NCBI GenBank assembly: GCA_002292375.1
Contig: DBBV01000018.1
Location: forward strand, 1-64,000
Length of the DNA: 64,000 nucleotides
Reading direction: 5' to 3'
From: Methylococcaceae bacterium UBA975
Lineage (GTDB): Bacteria > Pseudomonadota > Gammaproteobacteria > Methylococcales > Cycloclasticaceae
Part shown: piece after piece, positions 52,852 through 61,471 of the stretch
How positions within the stretch are numbered: position 1 is the stretch's first letter
How the letters are laid out: each line of letters begins with the position of its first letter
The notes under the pieces: model-generated
Told to the model about the DNA's origin: nothing
Database searches by the model: none
The model's input: the letters and a program-made list of their open reading frames with translations, nothing else
Position numbers and translations under genes: made by a program

Positions 52852-53457
52852 TTACTGAATAATTTCTGCAGCTTCGATGATCACTTCTTGTTGTGGGACA
52901 TCGGTAGGGAACATGCCGCCACTACCAGTCTTAATTGCGGCGATTTTATCGACTACATCCATGCCTTCGGTAACTTTACCAAACACCGCGTAGCCCCAGC
53001 CTTGTGAGTTTTTAGCAGTGTGGTTCAAAAAGCCGTTGTCGCCGTGATTAATGAAAAATTGCCCTGTTGCTGAGTGTGGCTCACCGGTTCTTGCCATGGC
53101 GATTGTACCGCGGTCATTGCTTAGTCCATTATCGGCCTCGTTTTCAATGGCATCTTTGGTGTCTTTTTGTTTAAAGTCAGCGGTAAAGCCGCCGCCTTGA
53201 ACCATAAAGCCCGAGATAACGCGATGAAAAATAACCCCTTCATAAAATCCATCTTCGACGTAAGAAATAAAATTAGATACCGTCTTAGGGGCCGCTTCGG
53301 CATTAAGTTCAAGAATAATATCGCCTTGGTTGGTGCTTAGTTTAACTGATGGGTTGCTCATTTTTTTAGTTTCCGTTGCGTAAAGTGACGTTGATGTGAT
53401 GGTTAACAGTGCTGTAATAAGTAGCGTTTTAATGAATATAAATCGTTTATTGCTCAT
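52852..53457 (-). CDS. ppiA: Periplasmic peptidyl-prolyl cis-trans isomerase (cyclophilin)
   Basis: 201 residues. A signal peptide (cleavage near SLYA, about residue 27) makes it a PpiA-type enzyme. The cyclophilin core contains FHRVISGFMVQGGGF and MARTGEPHSATGQFFIN, with the bacterial-type deletion common in single-domain cyclophilins. It assists folding of exported proteins. Operon with lpxH. Confidence 0.9.
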   Translation of the reverse strand: MSNKRFIFIKTLLITALLTITSTSLYATETKKMSNPSVKLSTNQGDIILELNAEAAPKTVSNFISYVEDGFYEGVIFHRVISGFMVQGGGFTADFKQKDTKDAIENEADNGLSNDRGTIAMARTGEPHSATGQFFINHGDNGFLNHTAKNSQGWGYAVFGKVTEGMDVVDKIAAIKTGSGGMFPTDVPQQEVIIEAAEIIQ

Positions 53458-53587
53458 TAATTAATCCCACTTGAAAAAGAAGGAGCATATTAGCGTTTTT
53501 TAATACATTTATAAAGTTTCTTATTGTTTTATAGCGCCGTTGGAATCAGTTATCATGCTCTATTTAGACAATAAGACACGTATCCTG

Positions 53588-54979
53588 ATGAAGCCCTTGC
53601 ACATTTTTAATTCACTACACCGTAAAAAACAACCGTTCACTCCAATAGTAGAAGGTAAGGTCGGGTTGTACGTCTGTGGCATGACGGTGTATGACTTTTG
53701 TCACATCGGTCATGCACGGGTCATGGTGGTATTTGATGTGGTCGCTCGTTATTTTAAATACTTGGGTTACGAGGTGAACTATGTGCGGAATATTACCGAT
53801 ATCGACGATAAAATCATTAATCGTGCAATCGAGGCCGGAGAAGATTTTAGCCAATTAACGCAACGTTTTATTGCTGAAATGCATCAAGATGAAACTAGTT
53901 TGAATGTGCAAAAGCCGGATCTCGAGCCGCTCGCAACCGAGTCGATGAACGACATTATCCTTATGATCGAAACTTTAATCGATAAACAGCACGCGTACCT
54001 CGGGCCAAATAACGATGTTTACTACGCGGTTGAATCGTTTGCTAACTATGGGCAGTTGTCGGGCCGTAAGTTGGATGATATGAATGCCGGTGAACGGGTT
54101 GAGGTTGATGCAAATAAACGCAACCCCTTCGACTTTGTACTGTGGAAGTCGGCTAAAGCGGGTGAGCCTGCTTGGCCATCACCTTGGGGAGCAGGGCGCC
54201 CAGGTTGGCATATTGAATGTTCGGCCATGTCGACACGCTGTTTGGGTAATCATTTTGATATTCACGGTGGTGGGATGGATTTGCAGTTTCCGCACCACGA
54301 AAACGAAATAGCCCAGTCAGAAGCGGCAACCGGCGAGTGTTTTGTTAATACGTGGATGCATAACGGCTTTGTGCGGATTGACGATGAAAAAATGTCCAAA
54401 TCATTGGGTAATTTTTTTACTGTACGTGAGGTACTTAAGCAATACCGTGGCGAAGAAATACGCTTTTTTGTACTGTCCAGTCATTACCGCAGTCCGCTAA
54501 ATTATTCAGATGAGCAGTTAAACGAGTCACGTGCTGCACTTGAGCGCTTATACACTGCCTTACGTAACGTAACACCGGCAGCAAACCCTGATAAGTCAGA
54601 TTATATCCAGCGATTTGAAGCGGCGATGAACGATGACTTTAATACTGCAAAGGCGTTGTCGGTGATGTTTGAATGCGCCAATGAGCTGAATAAATTAAAA
54701 TCAACGGACCCAGAAAAAGCGGCCAAAACGGCAACTGACTTATTAACCATGGCGGAACCATTAGGTCTGTTGAACCAAGATCCGGAAACCTACTTGCAGT
54801 CATCTACGGGTGATGACGTGGCAATAGATAATGATGTGATAACGTTAAAAATAAACCAACGGCTACAAGCCAAAGCGGATAAAAACTGGGCCTTAGCGGA
54901 TCAAATCAGGGATGAGTTAAGTCAGCAAGGCGTTATATTAGAAGATAAGGGCGTGCAAACGACTTGGCGTAGAAACTGA
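53588..54979 (+). CDS. cysS: Cysteinyl-tRNA synthetase
   Basis: 463 residues from ATG 53588, so that the product begins MKPLHIFNSLHRKKQPF like other CysRS. An upstream in-frame TTG at 53540 would add 16 residues that look like leader or promoter sequence. The zinc-binding Cys is in YVCGMTVYDFCHIGHARV, which also carries HIGH. KMSKSLGNFF is the second signature. WHIECSAM and HHENEIAQSEA provide other zinc ligands. Confidence 0.96.
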   Translation: MKPLHIFNSLHRKKQPFTPIVEGKVGLYVCGMTVYDFCHIGHARVMVVFDVVARYFKYLGYEVNYVRNITDIDDKIINRAIEAGEDFSQLTQRFIAEMHQDETSLNVQKPDLEPLATESMNDIILMIETLIDKQHAYLGPNNDVYYAVESFANYGQLSGRKLDDMNAGERVEVDANKRNPFDFVLWKSAKAGEPAWPSPWGAGRPGWHIECSAMSTRCLGNHFDIHGGGMDLQFPHHENEIAQSEAATGECFVNTWMHNGFVRIDDEKMSKSLGNFFTVREVLKQYRGEEIRFFVLSSHYRSPLNYSDEQLNESRAALERLYTALRNVTPAANPDKSDYIQRFEAAMNDDFNTAKALSVMFECANELNKLKSTDPEKAAKTATDLLTMAEPLGLLNQDPETYLQSSTGDDVAIDNDVITLKINQRLQAKADKNWALADQIRDELSQQGVILEDKGVQTTWRRN

Positions 54980-54987
54980 TTTTATAA

Positions 54988-55021
54988 AGAAAAAAACGAC
55001 GCGCGAAACACGCCGTTTTTC
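54988..55021. terminator. Probable terminator between cysS and folD
   Basis: Imperfect stem of about 12 bp: AAAAACGACGCG against CACGCCGTTTTT with two mismatches and a short loop, followed by T-rich sequence. It lies in the gap between the convergent genes and can serve both. Confidence 0.65.
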
Positions 55022-55031
55022 CTGTGCTCTG

Positions 55032-55886
55032 TTAGTCGCTCTGTAACTCAGCTGCTTGTAGAGTGTTTTCAAGTAGTGAGGCAATCGTCATGGGGCCTAC
55101 GCCACCTGGTACGGGGGTAATCCAACTGGCATTTTTAGTGGCTGCTTGATAATCCACATCACCGGCTAGTTTCCCGGTTTCTAAGCGGTTGATCCCAACA
55201 TCAATCACTACGGCGCCGGGTTTTACCCATTCGCCTTTAACAAAACCGGGGATACCCACGGCTGCAATAATGATATCAGCCCGTTTAACATGGGCTGCCA
55301 AGTCAACGGTTCGGCTATGGCAGGTTGTCACCGTACAGCGGGCCATTAATAACTCCAATGAAACAGGGCGGCCAACAATGTTTGACGCACCAATAACAAC
55401 GGCCTCTTTACCTTCTAAGGGGATGCCAGTGCTTTTTAATAAGGTCATGATGCCTTTCGGTGTGCAAGGGCGTAAAATCGGCATGCGTAATGCTAAGCGA
55501 CCAATATTATAAGGGTGAAAACCATCTACATCTTTTAATGGATCAATCGCCTCAATAATTTTTTCTTCGTTAATATGTTCAGGTAACGGTAATTGAACCA
55601 AAATACCGTGTATAGATGAATTGTTATTAAGTTCGTCTATAAGGGCGAGAAGTTCTTGTTCTGTGACGCCATAAGGAAACGTTTTTGATAAAGAGTAAAA
55701 CCCCACTTCTTCGCAAGCATTGCATTTATTGCGTACATATACTTCTGAGGCTGGGTTCTCACCGACTAAAATAACGGCCAAGCCCGGTTTCGCAAGGCCA
55801 TGAGCAATACGGCGTTCTGTTTGCTTTTTTATGTTGACTCGAAGTTCGCTGGCAATTTTTTTACCGTCTATTTTTTGAAACGTCAT
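55032..55886 (-). CDS. folD: Methylenetetrahydrofolate dehydrogenase/cyclohydrolase
   Basis: Bifunctional one-carbon enzyme. 284 residues from the ATG at 55886 (MTFQKIDGKKIASELR), matching the family's N-terminus. The frame opens at 55964, but the extra 26 basic residues are unlike FolD and overlap the tRNA promoter on the other strand. Catalytic Lys in YVRNKCNACEEVG; QLPLPEHI, DVDGFHPYNIGRL and the NADP site VIGASNIVGRPVSLELL are complete. Confidence 0.95.
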   Translation of the reverse strand: MTFQKIDGKKIASELRVNIKKQTERRIAHGLAKPGLAVILVGENPASEVYVRNKCNACEEVGFYSLSKTFPYGVTEQELLALIDELNNNSSIHGILVQLPLPEHINEEKIIEAIDPLKDVDGFHPYNIGRLALRMPILRPCTPKGIMTLLKSTGIPLEGKEAVVIGASNIVGRPVSLELLMARCTVTTCHSRTVDLAAHVKRADIIIAAVGIPGFVKGEWVKPGAVVIDVGINRLETGKLAGDVDYQAATKNASWITPVPGGVGPMTIASLLENTLQAAELQSD

Positions 55887-55928
55887 AGTGTGTTTTTGCT
55901 TTTTTGAGGCTCTTTTTTTAAAGAAGCG

Positions 55929-55957
55929 TTGACCTGAATTCCCGTGTGCCGTATTAT
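55929..55957 (+). promoter_or_regulatory. Sigma-70 promoter of the tRNA cluster
   Basis: TTGACC (55929-55934), a 17-base spacer and TATTAT (55952-55957), followed by a GC-rich CGCCC discriminator as in stringently controlled stable-RNA promoters. The tRNA-Pro gene starts about 50 bases downstream. Its position argues against the long form of folD. Confidence 0.75.
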
Positions 55958-56008
55958 CGCCCACCTACAAAGTTATTGCATCATTTAAGCAATCATTTTG
56001 TTAGTAGT

Positions 56009-56085
56009 CGGGGTGTAGCGCAGTCTGGTAGCGCGCCTGCTTTGGGAGCAGGATGTCGGGAGTTCGAATCTCTCCACCCCGACCA
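56009..56085 (+). tRNA. tRNA-Pro (anticodon TGG)
   Basis: 77 bases including encoded CCA. Acceptor CGGGGTG pairs with CACCCCG. The anticodon loop TTTGGGA gives TGG. The T-loop TTCGAAT is canonical. Confidence 0.96.
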
Positions 56086-56131
56086 ATTTTTTAAATACTC
56101 ACATTAAATGTGGGTGTAAAATTATGATGAA

Positions 56132-56208
56132 GCGCTTGTAGCTCATCTGGATAGAGCATCGGCCTTCTAAGCCGAGGGTAGCAGGTTCGAGTCCTGCCAA
56201 GCGCACCA
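56132..56208 (+). tRNA. tRNA-Arg (anticodon TCT)
   Basis: 77 bases with CCA. Acceptor GCGCTTG pairs with CAAGCGC. The anticodon stem TCGGC/GCCGA encloses CTTCTAA, giving TCT for AGA/AGG codons. T-loop TTCGAGT. Confidence 0.96.
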
Positions 56209-56233
56209 TAAGCTCTAAAATATAATCGTCAAT

Positions 56234-56310
56234 GGTGGGTGTAGCTCAGTTGGTAGAGCCCCTGACTGTGACTCAGGTTGTCGAGGGTTCGAGTCCCTTC
56301 ATCCACCCCA
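56234..56310 (+). tRNA. tRNA-His (anticodon GTG)
   Basis: 77 bases counting the encoded G-1 (56234) and CCA. Acceptor GTGGGTG pairs with CATCCAC, and G-1 faces C73, the histidine identity pair. The loop CTGTGAC gives GTG. A hairpin (GGCC/GGCC near 56350-56362) lies downstream without a T-run. Confidence 0.96.
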
Positions 56311-56493
56311 TTTTACGATTATAAAACAATGACTTAAATAAAGGTAAGGGCCTTTCAGGCCACCTGGCTACTTTATGTGCTCATTGTTTCTGCAATATCA
56401 CTGTTTTTATTGCATTGCCTTTTTTGACAAAGTCTTTGTTACTTACCTTGAATAATTTAAACTTCGACACAACCAGTTAAAAAATAATTCAAC

Positions 56494-57276
56494 GTGTCCA
56501 ATAACGCTTTCCCAATCTTTTTGAGTCACCCTGATCAAGTTGGCGATCAAATTAATCAGCTAATAAAAAAAGGTGCTCTTTTACTCGCTACGAACGCGCT
56601 AAATCTAGACGACACACCGTGTTACTTGGACTATAAAATGGGTGCATTAAATTTGCACTTACAAACAGAGGCCGAATCATTCCAATTAAGTCTTAATTTT
56701 ATTGAGGGAAAATCTCAGCACCGCCGTTTGTATGGAGGGGGAAAGGGGCAGCCTTTAGCCAAAGCCTGTGGCCTAAGTAAGCACCCAGAATGGACTGTTT
56801 TAGATGCCACGGCAGGGCTTGGTAAAGACGCCTTCGTTTTGGCTAGCCTTGGCGCTGAAATGATGCTGTGTGAGCAAAACCCCGTGCTTTATGCCTTATT
56901 GAGCGATGCGTTATTGCGCGCGAGTGCCAATGAAGAAACAGCGCTTATCGTTAAACGCATGCAGACTGTGCACGTAAATGCCATCGACTACCTCAAAACG
57001 CTTAACGACATACCCTCTGCTAGACCAGACGTTATTTACCTAGACCCTATGTACCCAGCGCGTAAAAAATCAGCCAAAATAAAAAAAGAGATGCAAATAC
57101 TGCAATACCTTGTTGGTCATTCCGATGAAAATGTTGAGCTGTTAGACATGGCTTTGCAAACGGCCAAGCATCGGGTGGTTGTTAAACGACCCAAAACAGC
57201 GGCCATGCTCAATCAGACACCTCCCAGTTTTACCGTCAGTAGCGTAAATACCCGATACGATGTTTATAGTCTTTGA
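56494..57276 (+). CDS. rsmJ: 16S rRNA m2G1516 methyltransferase RsmJ
   Basis: 260 residues, SAM-dependent methyltransferase. The substrate-side motif LDYKMGALNLHL and the RRLYGGGKGQPLAKACG segment are typical of RsmJ. The SAM-binding VLDATAGLGKDAFVLASLG lies near 101-119. The catalytic motif is YLDPMYPARKKSA. GTG start at 56494. It is convergent with the outer-membrane protein gene, 13 bases apart. Confidence 0.93.
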   Translation: MSNNAFPIFLSHPDQVGDQINQLIKKGALLLATNALNLDDTPCYLDYKMGALNLHLQTEAESFQLSLNFIEGKSQHRRLYGGGKGQPLAKACGLSKHPEWTVLDATAGLGKDAFVLASLGAEMMLCEQNPVLYALLSDALLRASANEETALIVKRMQTVHVNAIDYLKTLNDIPSARPDVIYLDPMYPARKKSAKIKKEMQILQYLVGHSDENVELLDMALQTAKHRVVVKRPKTAAMLNQTPPSFTVSSVNTRYDVYSL

Positions 57277-57289
57277 TCTTTCAGAGTAG

Positions 57290-58288
57290 TTAAAGTGTGA
57301 TGGAAATGCCCGCTACGATACGATTATCGATATCTGTTTGCTGGCCCTTTTGACGTTGAATAACGGGTAGTGAGAAAGAAATAAAGCCGCCAAATCCATT
57401 CGCTGACACCTTGATGCCAGGTGATATAAACAGTGTGCTGCCCCCCGAGTTGTCTTCTAGTTGGCCGTGTAATCTATTTTCACGCCGGCTGATGCCATTT
57501 GCCTCTAGTGACAAATCCCATTTTAACTCGAGTGGCTTGTCGATATGCGAGTGGCTAGCGTGGTCATGGGTCTGTAGGCGGTAAGTAACAGCAGCGTTGT
57601 AACTTAATGAGGAACCAATCTCTGTGTGCTGAGAACCCTCAGTGGTCTGGTTGTATAAGATATTGGCATGGTAGGCGAGTGGACCATAGGACTGGCTAAT
57701 GGCAGCGCCGAGTAAATAATCCCATGCACCAGTTCCAGGTTGGAACTCTGTTTCAAAACGTTCACCATTGCTGTCTTTTACTTGTGTTTCACCGCTGGGC
57801 GCTTTGATACCAAAAAGTAACGATACATCTAGATCATCGGCCTGATAAAAACGGTAGTTAGCAAGTAATAAAGCGTCACCAAAGCCAGAAGAGTCACCAT
57901 GTGAATGTGCCTCACCTTCTTCACCATGGGCCTCACTTTCTCTAATATTCTTTCTTTCGATGTAAGGTAGCCGTGCGCTTAGGGTTAAATCGTTGCTAAG
58001 GCCGTAAGCGACAGATAATGAGGTGCTGCTAATGCGATCCACACTGTGGATGCCTTCTTGTCCTGTGGCGCCAAATTGAACGAGTTGTTCGGTGCTAAAT
58101 CGATCATTATTAATAACCTCTGTTCTTAGGCCGAAAGCGAGTGTGCCTAACGGTGCAGGATTAGCAGCAATGGTGTTGATAGGGCCTGCAGATTCAAGAC
58201 CAAAGGCCACGGAAGGGTGGTCTGAATAAGCACAAGTACTAATGATTGATAAAATTAAAAATGCGTTTGTAGTTATTTTAAAATTCAT
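57290..58288 (-). CDS. Outer-membrane beta-barrel protein with His-rich segments
   Basis: 332 residues with a signal peptide (cleavage near CAYS, about residue 22). The remainder is alternating beta-strand sequence typical of a transporter-like barrel (LSVAYGLSNDLTLSARLPYI, LLANYRFYQADDLDVSLLFG) and ends with aromatic-poor GISITL. Two His/acid clusters stand out: SEAHGEEGEAHSHGDSS near 118-134 and THDHASHSHIDKP near 236-248; both would sit in loops and could bind metal. No specific substrate can be given. The ATG lacks a clear Shine-Dalgarno. Confidence 0.7.
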   Translation of the reverse strand: MNFKITTNAFLILSIISTCAYSDHPSVAFGLESAGPINTIAANPAPLGTLAFGLRTEVINNDRFSTEQLVQFGATGQEGIHSVDRISSTSLSVAYGLSNDLTLSARLPYIERKNIRESEAHGEEGEAHSHGDSSGFGDALLLANYRFYQADDLDVSLLFGIKAPSGETQVKDSNGERFETEFQPGTGAWDYLLGAAISQSYGPLAYHANILYNQTTEGSQHTEIGSSLSYNAAVTYRLQTHDHASHSHIDKPLELKWDLSLEANGISRRENRLHGQLEDNSGGSTLFISPGIKVSANGFGGFISFSLPVIQRQKGQQTDIDNRIVAGISITL

Positions 58289-58640
58289 TTTTATAATAAT
58301 TGTAGTGTAGGAGCGCTGATTTTAGCGTGTTTATGTTTATTTGTACCTGTGACGAATTGTCGCAAGCTAAGCCGTCATTGTTTGCTTTTTAATCACTATT
58401 TACATTCTTCTAAGCCTCATATTTAAGCGCTCATCTTTAAGCCTTCTTATTAAGGTATTGATTGCCTGTCAGGCAAATGGACGTGCGCGATGACACACAA
58501 TGTCTCGTCATTTTTTCGCATAATGGTGAGTAAGTGGTGTCTTAGTGTTGACTTTAGTGATGCGGTCTCATGATTTAATAAGCTCAATACTGGCAGCAGT
58601 CGCTAAATCGTCTTGAAATACACTAGGAATTGAAGGCAAT
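58289..58640. other. Intergenic region with a palindrome
   Basis: About 350 bases without a gene. The palindrome TTGCCTG-T-CAGGCAA lies at 58462-58476, about 175 bases before the outer-membrane protein start on the minus strand, and may be an operator. No tRNA or conserved RNA recognised here. Confidence 0.4.
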
Positions 58641-58666
58641 AAAAAACCCCTAGAATAAAGGGGTTT
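58641..58666 (-). terminator. Rho-independent terminator of tRNA-Leu
   Basis: On the minus strand: stem AAACCCCT/AGGGGTTT with a 7-base loop, ending in six T. It lies 33 bases downstream of the tRNA-Leu 3' end. Confidence 0.85.
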
Positions 58667-58699
58667 AAGATTGTTCTAGGATGTTGTAGAACATAAATT

Positions 58700-58784
58700 T
58701 GGTACCGAGGGCCGGAATCGAACCGGCACTTCCGAAGAAACCGGATTTTGAATCCGGCGCGTCTACCAGTTCCGCCACCCCGGC
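58700..58784 (-). tRNA. tRNA-Leu (anticodon CAA)
   Basis: 85 bases with CCA and the long variable arm of class II tRNAs. Acceptor GCCGGGG pairs with CCTCGGT, including G-T wobbles. The anticodon stem CCGGA/TCCGG encloses TTCAAAA, giving CAA for TTG codons. The T-arm GCCGGTTCGATTCCGGC is canonical. Confidence 0.96.
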
Positions 58785-58894
58785 CAAATATGTGTGGGCA
58801 TTATAGACAGTTTTATAGTTAAACTCTATTGAATTTCTTAATTTATCTTTTGTTTTTTCTCCCTGTGGCGTGAGTTCCTGTAAAATCCCCCGCC

Positions 58895-59935
58895 ATGCAA
58901 AAAAGTGATTTTAATTATCAATTACCCAACGAGTTAATTGCCCGTTACCCGCTCGCTAACCGCGTCGATAGTCGTTTATTGGTGGTGGGGGATAATGCGT
59001 TATCTGATCAAGTGTTTTCCGATTTACCATCATTGTTAAAAGCCGGCGATTTGCTGGTTTTTAATAATACCCGCGTTATTGCTGCGCGTTTATTTGGCCG
59101 AAAGACAAGCGGCGGGAAATTAGAACTATTGCTGGAGCGGGTGCTGGGTGATGTCAATGCTTTGGCGCATATCCGTAGCAGTAAATCACCAAAAGCAGGC
59201 GCTATTATTTTGCTTGATCAAGGTCATCGCTGTGTAGTGGAAGGGCGCGAAGGGGATTTGTTTAAGCTTAAGTTTGAAACCAGTATTGATACAGTACTCG
59301 ATGCAGTCGGCCATATTCCGTTACCGCCTTATATAGATAGGGCGGACGAAAGTTTAGACATCGAGCGTTACCAGACCGTCTTTAGCCAAAAACCGGGTGC
59401 GGTGGCCGCACCTACGGCGGGTTTGCATTTTGACGACGCCTTATTGCAGCAAATAAAGTCTTTGGGTGTGGATATAGGCTACGTTACTCTGCATGTCGGT
59501 AGCGGCACCTTCCAGCCAGTGCGAGAAGACGATTTAAGTAAACACATTATGCACAAAGAATGGCTAACGGTTGATGAGCAGATTGTGCAGCAAATTACAC
59601 AAACAAAGGCTGCCGGTGGACGGGTGATTGCGGTAGGTACTACGGCAATGCGCTCGTTAGAGTCTGCGGCAAAGTCGGGGGTGTTACAAACGTATACCGG
59701 TGATACTGATTTGTTTATCACCCCGGGTTATCGTTTTAACGTAATTGACGCGATGGTCACTAATTTTCACTTACCTGAATCTACCTTGTTGGTGCTAGTG
59801 AGTGCGTTTTCCGGTTATCAGCGAATTAAATCAGCTTATCAACACGCGATCAATCAAGGTTACCGTTTCTTTAGCTACGGTGATGCCATGTTTCTTAGTT
59901 ATATGCCAGATAAGAGTCAATCCCATGAAATTTGA
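58895..59935 (+). CDS. queA: S-adenosylmethionine:tRNA ribosyltransferase-isomerase
   Basis: Adds the epoxycyclopentane ring in queuosine synthesis. 346 residues. N-terminal FNYQLPNELIARYPL, the VFNNTRVIAARLFGRK block, AAPTAGLHF and HVGSGTFQPVR are all family markers. It overlaps tgt by 11 bases, so the two queuosine genes are translationally linked. Confidence 0.97.
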   Translation: MQKSDFNYQLPNELIARYPLANRVDSRLLVVGDNALSDQVFSDLPSLLKAGDLLVFNNTRVIAARLFGRKTSGGKLELLLERVLGDVNALAHIRSSKSPKAGAIILLDQGHRCVVEGREGDLFKLKFETSIDTVLDAVGHIPLPPYIDRADESLDIERYQTVFSQKPGAVAAPTAGLHFDDALLQQIKSLGVDIGYVTLHVGSGTFQPVREDDLSKHIMHKEWLTVDEQIVQQITQTKAAGGRVIAVGTTAMRSLESAAKSGVLQTYTGDTDLFITPGYRFNVIDAMVTNFHLPESTLLVLVSAFSGYQRIKSAYQHAINQGYRFFSYGDAMFLSYMPDKSQSHEI

Positions 59936-61040
59936 TTTATTAAACACCGATGCGGTTGCCCGTCGAGGGCGTTTGTCGTTTGAGCGCGGCACAATTGAGA
60001 CGCCAGCCTTTATGCCCGTTGGTACTTACGGCACAGTAAAGGCGATGACGCCTGAGGAGTTAACAGGCACCGGGGCAGAGATTATTTTAGGTAACACCTT
60101 TCATCTGATGCTGCGACCCGGTACCGAGGTGATAAAGGCGCACGGTGACTTGCATGATTTTATGCACTGGGATAAACCCATTTTGACCGACTCCGGTGGC
60201 TTTCAGGTCTTTAGCTTGGATGAAATGCGAAAAATAACCGAAGAAGGGGTGCATTTTCGTTCACCGACCGATGGCCGTAAGGTCTTTATGGGCCCAGAAG
60301 AGTCAATGCAAGTGCAGCGCGAATTGGGGTCGGATATTGTGATGATTTTTGATGAATGTACACCATACCCTGCGACAGAAGAAGAGGCGCGTGTGTCGAT
60401 GCAGTTGTCCTTGCGGTGGGCGCAACGCAGTAAAGATGCACATGGGGATAACCCGTCGGCGCTTTTTGGTATTATTCAAGGTGGTATGTATGAACCGCTA
60501 CGTGATGAATCGCTGAATGAATTGAAGAACATAGGTTTTGATGGTTTTGCGGTCGGCGGTCTATCGGTGGGCGAGCCGAAAGATGATAGAGAACGCATTC
60601 TTGAGCATATAGTGCCCTCGATGCCTGCTGATAAGCCACGCTATTTGATGGGTGTGGGTAAACCGGAAGACATTGTAGAAGCGGTGCTAAAAGGCATTGA
60701 TATGTTTGATTGTGTGATGCCAACGCGGAATGCACGCAATGGTTATTTATTTAATCGTCAAGGCCTAGTGAAAATCAGAAATGAACAATATCAATTTGAT
60801 ACTCGCCCAATTGATGACGCCTGTAGTTGCTATACCTGTAAAAATTACTCAAGAGCTTATTTGCGGCATTTAGATAAGTGTAAGGAGATTTTAGGCGCCC
60901 GATTAAATACTATTCATAACCTGCATTATTACCAAGATTTAATGCGCGGTTTACGCTTGGCCATAGAAGAAAAGAAATTATCTGAATTTGTTACTGATTT
61001 CTATCAACAACGGGGTAAAAAGCCAGAGGCTGTGGCATAA
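59925..61040 (+). CDS. tgt: tRNA-guanine transglycosylase
   Basis: Exchanges G34 for preQ1 in GUN-anticodon tRNAs; acts before QueA. 371 residues from ATG 59925 (MKFDLLNTDAVARRGRL); the frame opens earlier inside queA. Catalytic Asp residues are in LTDSGGFQVFSLDEM and FDCVMPTRNARNG. Zinc ligands are in CSCYTCKNYSRAYLRHL and the His of NTIHNLHYY. Confidence 0.97.
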   Translation: MKFDLLNTDAVARRGRLSFERGTIETPAFMPVGTYGTVKAMTPEELTGTGAEIILGNTFHLMLRPGTEVIKAHGDLHDFMHWDKPILTDSGGFQVFSLDEMRKITEEGVHFRSPTDGRKVFMGPEESMQVQRELGSDIVMIFDECTPYPATEEEARVSMQLSLRWAQRSKDAHGDNPSALFGIIQGGMYEPLRDESLNELKNIGFDGFAVGGLSVGEPKDDRERILEHIVPSMPADKPRYLMGVGKPEDIVEAVLKGIDMFDCVMPTRNARNGYLFNRQGLVKIRNEQYQFDTRPIDDACSCYTCKNYSRAYLRHLDKCKEILGARLNTIHNLHYYQDLMRGLRLAIEEKKLSEFVTDFYQQRGKKPEAVA

Positions 61041-61076
61041 TGAAAGATTGAGTTAACAATAAATTTAGGAGTAGAT

Positions 61077-61451
61077 ATGTTTGATTTTTTAGTACCCGAT
61101 GCACTTGCAACAGATGGCGCTGTCTCTTCAGCACAAGCAGCAGCACAGCCAGGATTTGAAGGCCTGCTTTTCCCAATTGCCTTAATCGTTATTTTCTACT
61201 TTTTGCTGATACGTCCACAACAAAAGCGTAATAAAGACCACAAAAAGATGGTGGCAGGCGCTAAAAAAGGGGACGAAATTGTAACAACCGGAGGTGTACT
61301 AGGAAAAATCACTGAAGTCGGCGACAATTTTTTTACCCTAGAAATTGGCACTAACCTAAGCGTTCAAATCACTAAAGCGTCCATTGCATCTGTTATGCCT
61401 AAAGGCACCTACAAAGCAACCGCAAAAGTAGACTCAAAACCTAAAAAGTAA
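61077..61451 (+). CDS. yajC: Preprotein translocase accessory subunit YajC
   Basis: 124 residues. A short N-terminal segment, then one membrane span (about 34-52, IALIVIFYFLLIRPQQKRNK) and a cytosolic domain with KKGDEIVTTGGVLGKI. Associates with SecDF. TTAGGAG precedes the ATG. The tgt-yajC-secD-secF order is strongly conserved. Confidence 0.96.
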   Translation: MFDFLVPDALATDGAVSSAQAAAQPGFEGLLFPIALIVIFYFLLIRPQQKRNKDHKKMVAGAKKGDEIVTTGGVLGKITEVGDNFFTLEIGTNLSVQITKASIASVMPKGTYKATAKVDSKPKK

Positions 61452-61471
61452 CCCCTAAACGAGTTGTCGTT

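Noticed and set aside
55887..55964. N-terminal extension of folD by 26 residues
   Set aside because: Basic, low-complexity sequence absent from FolD family proteins, and it overlaps the sigma-70 promoter of the tRNA cluster on the other strand.
56340..56380. Hairpin after tRNA-His as terminator
   Set aside because: GGCC/GGCC stem is present but lacks a T-run, so rho-independent termination is not supported.
59802..59924. Upstream extension of tgt within queA
   Set aside because: It reads the queA coding sequence in another frame; the ATG at 59925 gives a standard Tgt N-terminus.
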